Shown: piece after piece, positions 8,730 to 16,665 of the stretch
How the letters are laid out: each line of letters starts with the position of its first letter
Position numbering within the stretch: position 1 is the stretch's first letter
From: Bradyrhizobium rifense
GTDB taxonomy: Bacteria > Pseudomonadota > Alphaproteobacteria > Rhizobiales > Xanthobacteraceae
Direction of reading: 5' to 3'
NCBI RefSeq assembly: GCF_008123425.1
Contig: NZ_VSSS01000069.1
Location: 1 to 53,641, forward strand
Length of the DNA stretch: 53,641 bases
Program-made: the position numbers and the translations under genes
Notes under the pieces: generated by a model
Seen by the model: only the letters and a program-made list of their open reading frames with translations
Database searches by the model: none
What the model was told of the DNA's origin: nothing

Positions 8730-9464
8730 ATGCCCCCTGCCCGCAAGCGCGCGGATGTTCTGCTGGTCGAGCGCGGCCTGTTCGAGAGCCGGGCGCGGGC
8801 GCGCGCGGCGATCGAGGCCGGCCTCGTCACGGCTGATGACAAGCAGGTCGCAAAGCCCTCGGAGACGATCGCCGAGGACGCGGTGATCCAGGCCGAGCCT
8901 GCGCACCCCTACGTCTCGCGCGGCGGCGTCAAGCTCGCCGGCGCGCTGGAGCGTTACCCGATCGAGATCGAGGACCATGTCTGCCTCGACGTCGGCGCCT
9001 CGACCGGCGGTTTCACCGAGGTTCTGCTGGCGAATGGCGCGAGCCTGGTGTTCGCCATCGATGTCGGCACCAGCCAGCTGCATGCCTCGCTGCGCGATCA
9101 TCCCAAGATCGTATCGATGGAGGAGACGGACATTCGCAGCTATGAGGGCAAACGCCTGCCGGCGCGGCCCGATGTCGTCGTGATCGACGTCAGCTTTATT
9201 TCGCTCAAGACCGTGCTGCCCGTGGCGCTGTCGCTCGCAGCCGCGCCGATGAGCCTGCTGGCGCTGATCAAGCCGCAGTTCGAGGCCGATCGGAAGCACA
9301 ACAAGAAGGGCATCATCCGCGACGCCGCGGTGCATCAGGAGATCTGCGACGACATCGCGGCCTTTGCCGCGTCGCTCGGCTGTACAGACATAGAGGTGTT
9401 TCCCTCGTCGATTGCGGGCGGCGACGGCAACATCGAATTCTTCCTGGGCGCGCGCCGTGGTTGA
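8730..9464 (+). CDS. tlyA: TlyA family rRNA methyltransferase / putative hemolysin
   Basis: A 244-residue protein with an N-terminal S4 RNA-binding domain (about residues 5-65, RADVLLVERGLFESRARAR) and a C-terminal FtsJ/RrmJ-like SAM methyltransferase domain. The SAM-binding motif is LDVGASTGGFTEVLL, and the IDVSFISL segment follows. TlyA proteins 2'-O-methylate cytidines in 16S and/or 23S rRNA; some were first named hemolysins. The ATG at 8730 is preceded by GGAGAG. The stop codon overlaps the start of the next gene, a second RNA methyltransferase, so the two are very likely translationally coupled. Confidence 0.93.
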   Translation: MPPARKRADVLLVERGLFESRARARAAIEAGLVTADDKQVAKPSETIAEDAVIQAEPAHPYVSRGGVKLAGALERYPIEIEDHVCLDVGASTGGFTEVLLANGASLVFAIDVGTSQLHASLRDHPKIVSMEETDIRSYEGKRLPARPDVVVIDVSFISLKTVLPVALSLAAAPMSLLALIKPQFEADRKHNKKGIIRDAAVHQEICDDIAAFAASLGCTDIEVFPSSIAGGDGNIEFFLGARRG

Positions 9465-10701
9465 ACGCGTCACGATCGATCATGTCGGCCATCGCGGCGA
9501 CGGCGTCTCGCTCACGACCGGCAATGCGGTCTACGTGCCCTACACGCTTGGCGGCGAGAGTGTCGAGGTCGACCATGTCGCGGGCCATCCCGACCGCCGC
9601 AAGCTGCTCGCGGTCGACGTTGCAAGCCCCGCGCGCGTTGAGCCGTTCTGTCCGCATTTCGGGGTCTGTGGCGGCTGCGCGATCCAGCATTGGGCGGCGG
9701 AGCCGTATCATGCCTGGAAGCGCAATATCGTGGTCGAGACGCTGGCGCAGGCTGGCATCGATTGTGAGGTCGCGCCGCTGGTCGATGCCCATGGCGCCGG
9801 CCGAAGGCGTGTGACGCTGCACGGAAGGTTCGGCACGCATCACGTGCTCAAGGTCGGCTTCTCGGCCGCGAGCTCGCACGACGTGATTCCGATCCATCGC
9901 TGCCCGATCCTCGATCCCGCGCTTGAGGGCGCGCTCGATGCCGCCTGGGCGGTTGCCGAGCCACTGACGTCGAAAATGCCGGTGACGAAGCCGCTCGACA
10001 TTCAGGTCACAGCCACCGCCAATGGTCTCGATGTCGACGTGCGCGGCTCCGGGCCACTGCCGACGCCGCTGGTCACGGCGCTATCGCGCGTTGCCGAGCA
10101 GCATCGCCTGGCGCGGTTGACGCGGCATGGCGAGCTGGTGCTGCAACGCCTGCCGCCAACGGTCAGGATGGGCCGCGCTGAAGTGACGCTGCCGCCGGGC
10201 TCGTTTCTGCAGGCAACGGTCGCAGGCGAAGAGACGCTCGCTGCACTCGTTGCCGAGCGTGTCGGCAAGGCAAAGGAGGTTCTCGACCTCTTCTGCGGCG
10301 TCGGCCCGTTCGCCCTGAGGCTTGCGGAGAAGACGCGTGTCACGGCTTACGACAACGACGCCGGCGCGATCGCCGCGCTAGCCAAGGCCGCGCGCACGCC
10401 GGGCCTGAAGCCGATCAAGGCCGAGTCGCGCGACCTGTTCCGCCGTCCGCTGGTGCCGCCGGAGCTGCGCGATGTCGATGCCGTGGTGTTCGATCCGCCG
10501 CGCCAGGGTGCACAGGCGCAGGCGCTGAAACTCGCGGCAAGCAAGGTGCCGGTCGTGATCGCGGTGTCCTGCAACGTCGCAACCTTTGCCCGCGACGCGC
10601 GGCTGTTGATCGACGGTGGCTACAGGATCGAAACCGTGGTGCCAGTCGACCAGTTCCGGCACACGCCGCATGTAGAGTTGGTCGCGCGGTTTACGAGGTA
10701 G
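9457..10701 (+). CDS. Class I SAM-dependent RNA methyltransferase (RlmD/TrmA family)
   Basis: A 414-residue enzyme of the uracil-5 methyltransferase family (RlmD/RlmC/TrmA). It has a four-cysteine iron-sulfur cluster site: Cys65, Cys71 and Cys74 in C-X5-C-X2-C, and Cys149. The SAM motif is LDLFCGVGPFALRLAEK (about 276-292), the FDPPRQG motif is near 345-351, and the catalytic cysteine is Cys372 in SCNVATF. The iron-sulfur ligands point to an rRNA-modifying RlmD/RlmCD type rather than TrmA. The GTG start at 9457 overlaps the tlyA stop by 8 bases. The exact uridine target cannot be predicted from sequence alone. Confidence 0.92.
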   Translation: MVERVTIDHVGHRGDGVSLTTGNAVYVPYTLGGESVEVDHVAGHPDRRKLLAVDVASPARVEPFCPHFGVCGGCAIQHWAAEPYHAWKRNIVVETLAQAGIDCEVAPLVDAHGAGRRRVTLHGRFGTHHVLKVGFSAASSHDVIPIHRCPILDPALEGALDAAWAVAEPLTSKMPVTKPLDIQVTATANGLDVDVRGSGPLPTPLVTALSRVAEQHRLARLTRHGELVLQRLPPTVRMGRAEVTLPPGSFLQATVAGEETLAALVAERVGKAKEVLDLFCGVGPFALRLAEKTRVTAYDNDAGAIAALAKAARTPGLKPIKAESRDLFRRPLVPPELRDVDAVVFDPPRQGAQAQALKLAASKVPVVIAVSCNVATFARDARLLIDGGYRIETVVPVDQFRHTPHVELVARFTR

Positions 10702-10826
10702 CTGCTTAGCTGCGCGGCACCCGCTCCGGGGGCGCGCCAGCTCGCACCACCCCGAACCTTGATGCCGATCAACCGTCCGGGTCTGCGGCGGTGCTAGAAG
10801 CGTCATGCGGAACTCCCGCGGAGCGG

Positions 10827-11911
10827 ATGATGGCGATTGACCGGCGACAACTCATGACGACCGCGCTCGGGCTTTCCGCAGCGGCAATCAGCAGCCGCCC
10901 CTCGGCCGCTTCCACGATGAGCTATGAGGAGGCGGTGCAGGCGTCGCGGACACCGCTGCGATCGACACCGAGGGACCGCGAACTCGTGCGTTTTGCGACA
11001 CTCGCGGCCAACAGCCACAACACCCAGCCCTGGATTTTCTCGGCCCGCGGCAATGAAATCGTGATAGCGCCCGACTTCGCTCGCCGGTGTCCGGCGGTCG
11101 ATCCGGACGATCATCACCTCTACGTCAGCCTCGGCTGCGCCGCCGAAAATCTTGTCCTCGCGGCGTCGACGCTGGGCTGGCGCGCCAATCCGGTCGTCGA
11201 CGGCGACCGGATCGTGATCGCGCTCGAGCAGGCCCCGCCCGCAGCATCAGCGCTGGCTGGCGCGATTCCCGTCAGGCAATGCACCCGTGCGGCGTTCGAT
11301 GGCAGGCCGGTCGTGCCCGAGATGTTGCGCCAGCTCGAGAGAGCCTGTGGCGAGCCGAACGTCTCGGCGATCCTGATGACCGAACGCGCCGCGATCGCGA
11401 AGGTCGCGGACTATGTGCTCGAAGCCAATTCCGCGCAAATGCGCGACAAGGCCTTCATGAGAGAGCTCGTGAGCTGGATGCGCTTCAACGAGGCGGATGC
11501 GGTCGCGACCATGGATGGGCTGTTCTCGCACGTCTCCGGAAACCCGTCCCTGCCGGCATGGTCGCGCGGCCGCTCCTGAGGTTCGTCTTCACCGAGGGCG
11601 GAGAGAACAAGAAATACCGCGACGAGATCGACAGTTCTGCGGGCGTCGTCGTGCTTGCCGCCGATCGGAGCGACACGTCGCACTGGATCGCTGTCGGCCG
11701 CGCCCGCCAGCGGTTCGGCTTGCAGGCGACCGCGCTCGGGCTCAAATATTCCTTCATCAACCAGCCGGTCGAGGTGGCTGCCCTGAGGCCGCAATTCGCG
11801 ACCTCACTGGGACTCGGCGAACGGCGTCCCGATATCGTGATACGCTTCGGAACCGGGCCGGATCTGCCGAAATCGCTGCGGCGTGCCCCGGAACAAGTGA
11901 TACGCGCTTGA
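10827..11911 (+). pseudogene. Acg-like nitroreductase-family protein, frameshifted
   Basis: Two adjacent frames together encode one Acg-family (nitroreductase-fold, FMN-binding) protein of about 361 residues. The first part (10827 to about 11570) has a twin-arginine-like leader (DRRQLMTTALGLSAAA) and the conserved NSHNTQPW motif. It then runs into a stop at 11577-11579. The reading continues in the -1 frame from about 11560 with RPLLRFVFTEGGENKKY, SSAGVVVLA, GRARQRFGLQATALGL and NQPVEVAALRPQFA, all of which belong to the family's C-terminal half. A one-base deletion around 11555-11570 explains it; a sequencing error is equally possible. No slippery heptamer is obvious. Without the C-terminal half the protein should not fold normally. 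Confidence 0.75.
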
Positions 11912-11923
11912 CGCGGTAATGTG

Positions 11924-12517
11924 TTAGTGGCGAAGGGCGCCCAGTGCCGGCGACTCGCCGGGCAGCATGTCCGACCTGATATCGCTGTCCATGCGGCCTG
12001 AGCCTCGCTGGGTGAAACCGGCCCCGAACGACAGGCTGAGGTTCGATGTCGGTTTGAACTCGACACCGGCAAATCCGCCGTAGCCCGGCGCAGCGCCGGA
12101 GGTCAGCGGCGCAACCGAACTGCCGATCCCGTTGCCATATTTCAGCGTGTCGAAGCCGGCAAAGAACGTCACGGGCGAGCCGCCTGCGGTCTTCAAGTTG
12201 TAGCCGAACTGCGTGCTGTCGTAGGACAGCGCGCTGAAATTGCCTATTGGTCCAGTCTGGTTGAGGCCGCTCCAATTCAGATTGCCGCGTTGGCTCCCGA
12301 CAAAGAAGCCGTTCGCAAAATTGGTCCGCCCGCTGGCATCGAAGCTCGGAAAATTGCCGTAGGTATCGGAGCTCTGGCCGGCACTGCCACCGAAGCCGAA
12401 TGCTCCGCCCGGTATCCAATAACTCAGCGGCGCAACTTGCGCATGCGCCGGTGCTCCACCGAGGCAAAGCACGGCGAGGAGAGCTGCGAGACCACAAGAA
12501 CCTGCAAGGCTGGACAT
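11924..12517 (-). CDS. Secreted Gly/Ser-rich protein, possible outer-membrane beta-barrel
   Basis: A 197-residue protein with a clear signal peptide (residues 1-27, cleavage after AHA) followed by glycine-, serine- and aromatic-rich sequence with alternating hydrophobic residues (for example FFAGFDTLKYGNG, GYGGFAGVEFKPTSNLSLSFGAGF). That pattern suits a small beta-barrel. The segment EFKPTSNLSLSFGAGFTQ resembles the closing strands of porin-like surface proteins. I do not recognise a named family, and bradyrhizobia carry many such proteins. The gene stands alone and converges with the frameshifted Acg-like gene. The 234 bases upstream (12518-12751) hold no other gene. Confidence 0.7.
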   Translation of the reverse strand: MSSLAGSCGLAALLAVLCLGGAPAHAQVAPLSYWIPGGAFGFGGSAGQSSDTYGNFPSFDASGRTNFANGFFVGSQRGNLNWSGLNQTGPIGNFSALSYDSTQFGYNLKTAGGSPVTFFAGFDTLKYGNGIGSSVAPLTSGAAPGYGGFAGVEFKPTSNLSLSFGAGFTQRGSGRMDSDIRSDMLPGESPALGALRH

Positions 12518-12751
12518 TCAGGCTTCCGTCGAAAAGGTTCCAAATTATAACCTCGGGATCGCGCGAATGCCAGTGGAGGGGCGCGGCACATCGCATGATC
12601 CAGTTCCAGGATGACGTTGTCCTGGCGCGTTGAACCTCCCCCGCGCCGCATTGACCCACATAGAGGACGCGCAGCCCAAGTCGCGGCGCTGTCCCGCAGC
12701 GCGCAATTGCGCAGACCCTTGAAAATGCCCAACGTTTGTATGGAGGCTGTC

Positions 12752-13810
12752 ATGGAGGTCAATTCCGACAGGTTGAATGCCTTTATGGGTAAGATGATCA
12801 CCGACGTCGGCGCGGCGATGAACGCATCGCTCGTTCTCTTGGGCGACAAGCTCGGCCTCTACCGCGCCCTCGCCGCGAAGGGACCGATGAACTCCGCCGA
12901 GCTCGCAAAGGCTACTGGAACGGCGGAGCGCTACGTCCGCGAATGGCTGGCGAGCCAGGCGGCATCTGGCTACGTCGAATACGATACCGGTTCAGGAAAG
13001 TTCTCGATGCTGCCGGAGCAGGCGATGGCGCTCGCCGACGAGGACAGCCCGGTCTTCCTCGGCGCGGTCGGCAACGTTATTGCCGCAGCGTTTCTCGACG
13101 AGCCGAAGATCTCGGATGCATTCAAGTCCGGCAAGGGCGTCGGCTGGAACCGGCGCAGCGAATGCCTGTTCTGCGGCACGGCCCGCTTCTTCCGCACCGG
13201 CTACATGCACCATCTGGTGCAGGAGTGGCTGCCCGCGCTCGACGGCGTCGTGGACAAGCTGAAGCGTGGCGCCAAGGTCGCCGATGTCGGCTGCGGGCAC
13301 GGCGTCTCGACGCGGCTGATGGCGGAGGCCTTCCCGAATTCGCGCTTCTACGGCTTCGACTATCACGAGGGCTCGATCGAGGCGGCGCGCAAGGCGGCAG
13401 TCGAGGCCAGGCTCGGCGATCGCGTCAGCTTCGCGGTTCACTCGGCCAAGACCTATCCGGCCGAGGGCTACGATCTCGTCTGCTTCTTCGATTGCCTGCA
13501 CGACATGGGCGATCCCGTCGGCGCAATCAGCCACGTGCGTCAAACCATGGCGAAGGACGGCACCTGCATGCTGGTCGAGCCGTTCGCAGGCGACCGCCTC
13601 GAGGACAATCTCAACCCGGTCGGGCGCGTCTATTACGCGGCGTCGACCATGATCTGCACGCCGGCCTCGCTCGATCAGGAGGTCGGCCTCGCACTCGGCG
13701 CGCAAGCCGGCGAGGCAAGGCTGCGCAAGGTCGCCAGCGAAGGCGGCCTGTCGCGCTTTCGACGGGCCGCCGAGACACCCTTCAACCTGATCCTGGAAGC
13801 ACGGATCTGA
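12752..13810 (+). CDS. Methyltransferase with N-terminal winged-helix domain (Rv2258c-like)
   Basis: A 352-residue protein. Residues 1-90 form a winged-helix dimerisation domain (SAELAKATGTAERYVREWL) like that of Rv2258c and O-methyltransferases. The rest is a class I SAM methyltransferase with motif I VADVGCGHGVSTRLMAEAFP (about 177-196) and the acidic residue in FYGFDYHEGS. I choose the ATG at 12752 because GGAGG lies 5 bases before it; an ATG 12 bases further upstream lacks a site. The segment ECLFCGTARFFRTGYMHHLV probably shapes the substrate pocket. Small-molecule methylation is more likely than DNA binding, but the substrate is unknown. It has no operon partner. Confidence 0.85.
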   Translation: MEVNSDRLNAFMGKMITDVGAAMNASLVLLGDKLGLYRALAAKGPMNSAELAKATGTAERYVREWLASQAASGYVEYDTGSGKFSMLPEQAMALADEDSPVFLGAVGNVIAAAFLDEPKISDAFKSGKGVGWNRRSECLFCGTARFFRTGYMHHLVQEWLPALDGVVDKLKRGAKVADVGCGHGVSTRLMAEAFPNSRFYGFDYHEGSIEAARKAAVEARLGDRVSFAVHSAKTYPAEGYDLVCFFDCLHDMGDPVGAISHVRQTMAKDGTCMLVEPFAGDRLEDNLNPVGRVYYAASTMICTPASLDQEVGLALGAQAGEARLRKVASEGGLSRFRRAAETPFNLILEARI

Positions 13811-13838
13811 TCCTGATCGCGACGGGCGCGGCCGGCCG

Positions 13839-14211
13839 TCAGGCCGCCGCGTCCGTGCCCATTCCAAATGTGACCTGATTGCCGTCGGCATCGACGACAC
13901 ATGCCGTAGTCGCGGTCCTCCGGCCGGTTGATCGGCCTCGCGCCACGTCCGGACAGCTCGGTGTAAAGCCGGTCCACGTCCCGGACGAAGATGCAGAGGG
14001 CGCCCTGCCCGGGCAATCGTTTCGTTGCCACCGCCGCGAGCAAATGCAGGGCCACCTCGTCGCGGCACAGGCAAGCATAGGACAAGGGCGAGCCGTATTC
14101 GAAAGTGACCTGAAAGCCGAGCACGTCACGGTAATAAGCGAGGCTCGCTTCGATGTCGAAGACGACGAAGACGGTCGCGGAGCCGACCATCATCGGATGC
14201 TCGTCGGTCAT
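13839..14211 (-). pseudogene. VOC/glyoxalase-family protein, frameshifted
   Basis: A vicinal-oxygen-chelate fold protein broken near its end. From the ATG at 14211 (GGAG 6 bases before it) the frame reads SATVFVVFDIEASLAYYRDVLGF ... ALCIFVRDVDRLYTELSGRGARPINRPEDRDYGM, a normal VOC sequence. The family then expects a short link and VVDADGNQVTFGM. That sequence is present (VVDADGNQVTFGMGTDAAA, ending at 13839) but in another frame. The junction after RDYGM lacks the usual two or three residues, so a deletion such as 8 bases, rather than a single-base slip, would explain both. The unshifted frame runs on into the neighbouring methyltransferase gene on the other strand. Probably inactive, since the last strand carries a metal ligand. 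Confidence 0.75.
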
Positions 14212-14426
14212 GAGGTGCTCCATCTGGCAAGCGATCTCCAGTGCGCAGCCTAGCATGTTCAGCGGAGATCTTGCAGGGGTCGCGCCGCACCGTAAGCTGG
14301 CGATCGAACTAGGCAGAATAGCTGGACCCTGCAGCGCGCGTAATTCCATCACCGTCACCCCTGACGGTAGCCGCTTCTTCAGCGGCCCTCGAAGGGCGAC
14401 GGCCCCACTCTCGCAGCGTGGCCGTG

Positions 14427-14486
14427 CATCCTTCGAGGCTCCCGGCGCGATGCTGCGCATCGCGCCACGCGCACCTCAGGATGACG
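14427..14486. repeat. Palindromic intergenic repeat (CATCCT...AGGATG type)
   Basis: The outer arms CATCCTTCGAGG and CCTCAGGATG are imperfect inverted copies, and inside them GGCGCGATG (14444-14452) and CATCGCGCC (14458-14466) form a 9-bp hairpin. I recognise the outer sequence as a common Bradyrhizobium intergenic repeat. Between the broken VOC gene and this element (14212-14426) I see no gene. Confidence 0.7.
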
Positions 14487-14500
14487 GAATTAATAGTGTC

Positions 14501-14578
14501 GTCATTGCGAGCGCAGCGAAGCAATCCAGACTGCCGCTGCGGTAGGATTCTGGATTGCTTCGCTGCGCTCGCAATGAC
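14501..14578. repeat. Palindromic intergenic repeat with perfect 30-bp arms
   Basis: Bases 14501-14530 (beginning GTCATTGCGAGCGCAGCG) are exactly the reverse complement of 14549-14578 (ending GCGCTCGCAATGAC), with an 18-base loop. This is a well-known dispersed repeat type in Bradyrhizobium and relatives. It lies 14 bases after the previous palindrome, so two different families are stacked here. Transcribed RNA would form a very stable hairpin just downstream of the minus-strand gene ending at 14621. Confidence 0.85.
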
Positions 14579-14620
14579 TGAGTGGAGACAACGCACCCAG
14601 CAGAAGCAGCCGTAAGCTGG

Positions 14621-15256
14621 CTACGCCGTCACATCGACCGAGGACGATGAATCCGCCGGCGGATATTTCGTCACCGGCACCATGAAGGACTTCATGCCGA
14701 CCTGGTAGATGATCTTGCCGTTCTGCCCGTCGTCCGTCGCGATCTGCGACTGCCCGAACATGATGACGTTCTTGTAGACGATGCCGGTGCCCTGACGGGT
14801 GATGCCGTCGGTGGTGACGCTGACCTGGGCTTCGTTGCCGTTGACGGCGAGCACGCGAAAGCTCGCGCTCTTGCCGTTGTCACTGGAATAGCCGCCCCAG
14901 CTTCCCATCAGGCGGCTGTCGGAGGCCGGCGGCGCCTGCTTCGCCAGCGTCGCGGTCTGCTTGCCGGCGCCGCCCGCGGAGAACAACAGCACCAGGTTCT
15001 TGCCGTCCTTGGTGCCGACCGTGACCGAGCCGAAGGTGATGAGCGAGCCGCTGATCTGGGCAAAACCACGCTCGGTGTGTCCGTTGTGGGTGTACTCGAC
15101 CTGTGCGCGGCTGCCGCGGATGTTGACGACCTTGAAGCCGACGGGCTGGTTGTTGCCCGCCCAATTGCCTTTCCATTCGCCGAGCAGAGCGCTCTGGTGA
15201 TACATCCGCTCATTGGCGGGCGAAATCTGGCTGGTGCTTTGCGTGACGATGGCCAT
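14621..15256 (-). CDS. Unknown protein made of two copies of an approx. 80-residue domain
   Basis: A 211-residue protein of unknown function. It consists of two homologous halves. The first is LLGEWKGNW ... GFKVVNIRGSRAQVEYTHNG ... GSLITFGSVTVGTKDGKNLVLLF; the second is LMGSWGGYS ... SFRVLAVNGNEAQVSVTTDG ... NVIMFGQSQIATDDGQNGKIIY. Aligned positions include the G(E/S)W(K/G)G opening, the V(N/L)(I/A)(R/N)G turn and the (D)GKN/QNGK strand, so the gene arose by internal duplication. Predicted structure is all beta. There is no signal peptide, although the Ser/Val/Asp-rich tail (SSSSVDVTA) resembles secreted substrates. No named family is recognised. It stands alone between repeats and a DUF1194 gene on the same strand. 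Confidence 0.75.
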   Translation of the reverse strand: MAIVTQSTSQISPANERMYHQSALLGEWKGNWAGNNQPVGFKVVNIRGSRAQVEYTHNGHTERGFAQISGSLITFGSVTVGTKDGKNLVLLFSAGGAGKQTATLAKQAPPASDSRLMGSWGGYSSDNGKSASFRVLAVNGNEAQVSVTTDGITRQGTGIVYKNVIMFGQSQIATDDGQNGKIIYQVGMKSFMVPVTKYPPADSSSSVDVTA

Positions 15257-15382
15257 GGATCTGCTCGGACGCAGCGTCAGAAATATTCTGAAACAATTCG
15301 ATTAGGACCATGCCACCGTTAACGAGAAGTTAATTTCGGACGCCTGACACGATGAGGCAAACGGCCTCATCGGGGTCGACCT

Positions 15383-16261
15383 TCAGCGGCCCCAGCGGTC
15401 CGACCAGATCTTCTCGCCGATCAGGCAGCTCACGCGCGGCTCCTTGTCCTTGTCCGCAACGTGCACGACCGGACGCTCGGGCGTGCGGCCGGCAACTTCC
15501 ATCAGCAGCTTGGTGCGGATCGCTTCCTTGAACTTCTCGCGATCCTTGATCGAGATGACGAAGGAGCCGGGGCCGCCGATGACGCAATCCTCGTAGTAGT
15601 AATCGAGATTGTCGATATCCATCGTCGAATAGGACGGCTCCTTGACCATGATCGGCAGGCCGTTGATGACGATGCCTTTCTCGAGCGCGGCATCGCGCGC
15701 CACGGTGACCGGGCCGCCATTGTTGTTGGGGCCGTCGCCGGAGATGTCGATGACGCGGCGAATTCCGTGATAGGGATCCTCATCGAACAGCGGCATCGCG
15801 AATCCGATCGCGCCGGAGATCGAAGTGCGCGAGGCGCGCCGGATCGGCGTCTTCAATATCTCGGCGGCGACCGCGTCCGCCGTCTCCGGTCCGTCGATGA
15901 GGCGCCAGGGGATGATGATCTTCTGGTCGGAGGATGCGGCCCATTCGAAATAGGTCACCGCGATCCTGCCGTTGGGGCCGGCCTTCAGCGCCTGCAAAAA
16001 CTCCTTGGACTGGATCGCCTGCGCATAACCCTCGCGCTGGATCGCGAGCTCGTCCATGTCCATGGAGTAGGAGACATCGACCGCGAGGATCAGCTCGACA
16101 TCAACCGACTGCGCGTCGCCGTCGGCCGCCTGTCGCTGATGTCTTGACGGTTCAAATTTCGGCGGTTCAAATTTAGGACTTGGTGCCGCGATGCCCGCAA
16201 CATCCCCTCCGGCAAGCACGCCGGCCACCAGCACAGCCCCGATCGAGAACAGCAACCGCAT
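15383..16261 (-). CDS. DUF1194 domain-containing protein (secreted von Willebrand-type domain)
   Basis: A 292-residue exported protein. A signal peptide (about 1-25) is followed by a low-complexity linker with the duplicated PKFEPPKFEPS. From residue 53 it matches DUF1194, a von Willebrand factor A-like domain: LILAVDVSYSMDMDEL carries the DxSxS metal-ion site (MIDAS), VIDISGDGPNNNGG supplies the later acidic and Gly-rich element, and two cysteines (DCVIGG, VSCLIGE) probably pair. Such proteins bind partners through a divalent cation; the ligand of this one is unknown. It is common and usually single in bradyrhizobia. The next minus-strand gene begins 127 bases beyond its end. Confidence 0.88.
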   Translation of the reverse strand: MRLLFSIGAVLVAGVLAGGDVAGIAAPSPKFEPPKFEPSRHQRQAADGDAQSVDVELILAVDVSYSMDMDELAIQREGYAQAIQSKEFLQALKAGPNGRIAVTYFEWAASSDQKIIIPWRLIDGPETADAVAAEILKTPIRRASRTSISGAIGFAMPLFDEDPYHGIRRVIDISGDGPNNNGGPVTVARDAALEKGIVINGLPIMVKEPSYSTMDIDNLDYYYEDCVIGGPGSFVISIKDREKFKEAIRTKLLMEVAGRTPERPVVHVADKDKEPRVSCLIGEKIWSDRWGR

Positions 16262-16344
16262 CGCAGTCTCCCGTCGTATGACGCGATGGTGACATGCAAA
16301 CGGCTTGCCGCAAAGCGCGAAGATCGCTTGTGCTTCACAATTGG

Positions 16345-16374
16345 GTTAGAGATTTGCAGGTTAGAGATTTGCGA
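16345..16374 (+). repeat. Two-copy 15-bp tandem repeat
   Basis: GTTAGAGATTTGC occurs at 16345-16357 and again at 16360-16372, a 15-base period with two copies. It lies in the interval between the DUF1194 gene and the fluoride riboswitch (16262-16500), which otherwise shows no gene. It may be simple slippage; no function is evident. Confidence 0.6.
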
Positions 16375-16505
16375 GTTGGGATTTTCGTGCGTTGCGCGAA
16401 ACCGCCGCCGTGTCGCCACGCTTGCGCCGCCGCGCGTTCGCGCCATGGGACAGAGCGCCCCGCCTACTTGTTCCCTGTGATTTCCATGCTAGGCTGACCA
16501 TACAG

Positions 16506-16570
16506 ATGGGGATGGAGTCCCCCGACAACCGCCCGGCGGTCGCATGATCGTAGTGGGCTGATGACTCCTG
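16506..16570 (+). promoter_or_regulatory. Fluoride riboswitch (crcB motif)
   Basis: The core matches the crcB RNA motif: GGGGATGGAGTCCCCC, then ACAACCGCC, and at the 3' end GGGCTGATGACTCCTGC. The first stem pairs GGGG (16508-16511) with CCCC (16520-16523). The signature pseudoknot pairs GGAGTC (16514-16519) with GACTCC (16563-16568). The internal arm pairs GCCC (16531-16534) with GGGC (16555-16558). The RNA senses fluoride and turns expression on. The genes after it (two crcB homologues) confirm the assignment. The aptamer lies 96 bases before the first start codon. Confidence 0.95.
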
Positions 16571-16600
16571 CTCGAGGTGAGGCAATCAGCCTCTGCCTTT

Positions 16601-16639
16601 GGCGGGAGCATGGACAAACCCGCCGGTGGCGGGTTTTTT
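16601..16639 (+). terminator. Riboswitch expression platform: terminator with alternative antiterminator
   Basis: AACCCGCC (16617-16624), loop GGT and GGCGGGTT (16628-16635), followed by TTTT, form a textbook intrinsic terminator before the MFS start codon. The same CCCGCC (16619-16624) can instead pair with an upstream GGCGGG at 16601-16606, giving an antiterminator. This three-segment layout indicates transcriptional control: fluoride binding should favour read-through into the operon. Confidence 0.88.
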
Positions 16640-16665
16640 GTTGCCTGAATGCAAAGGCGAAGGAC

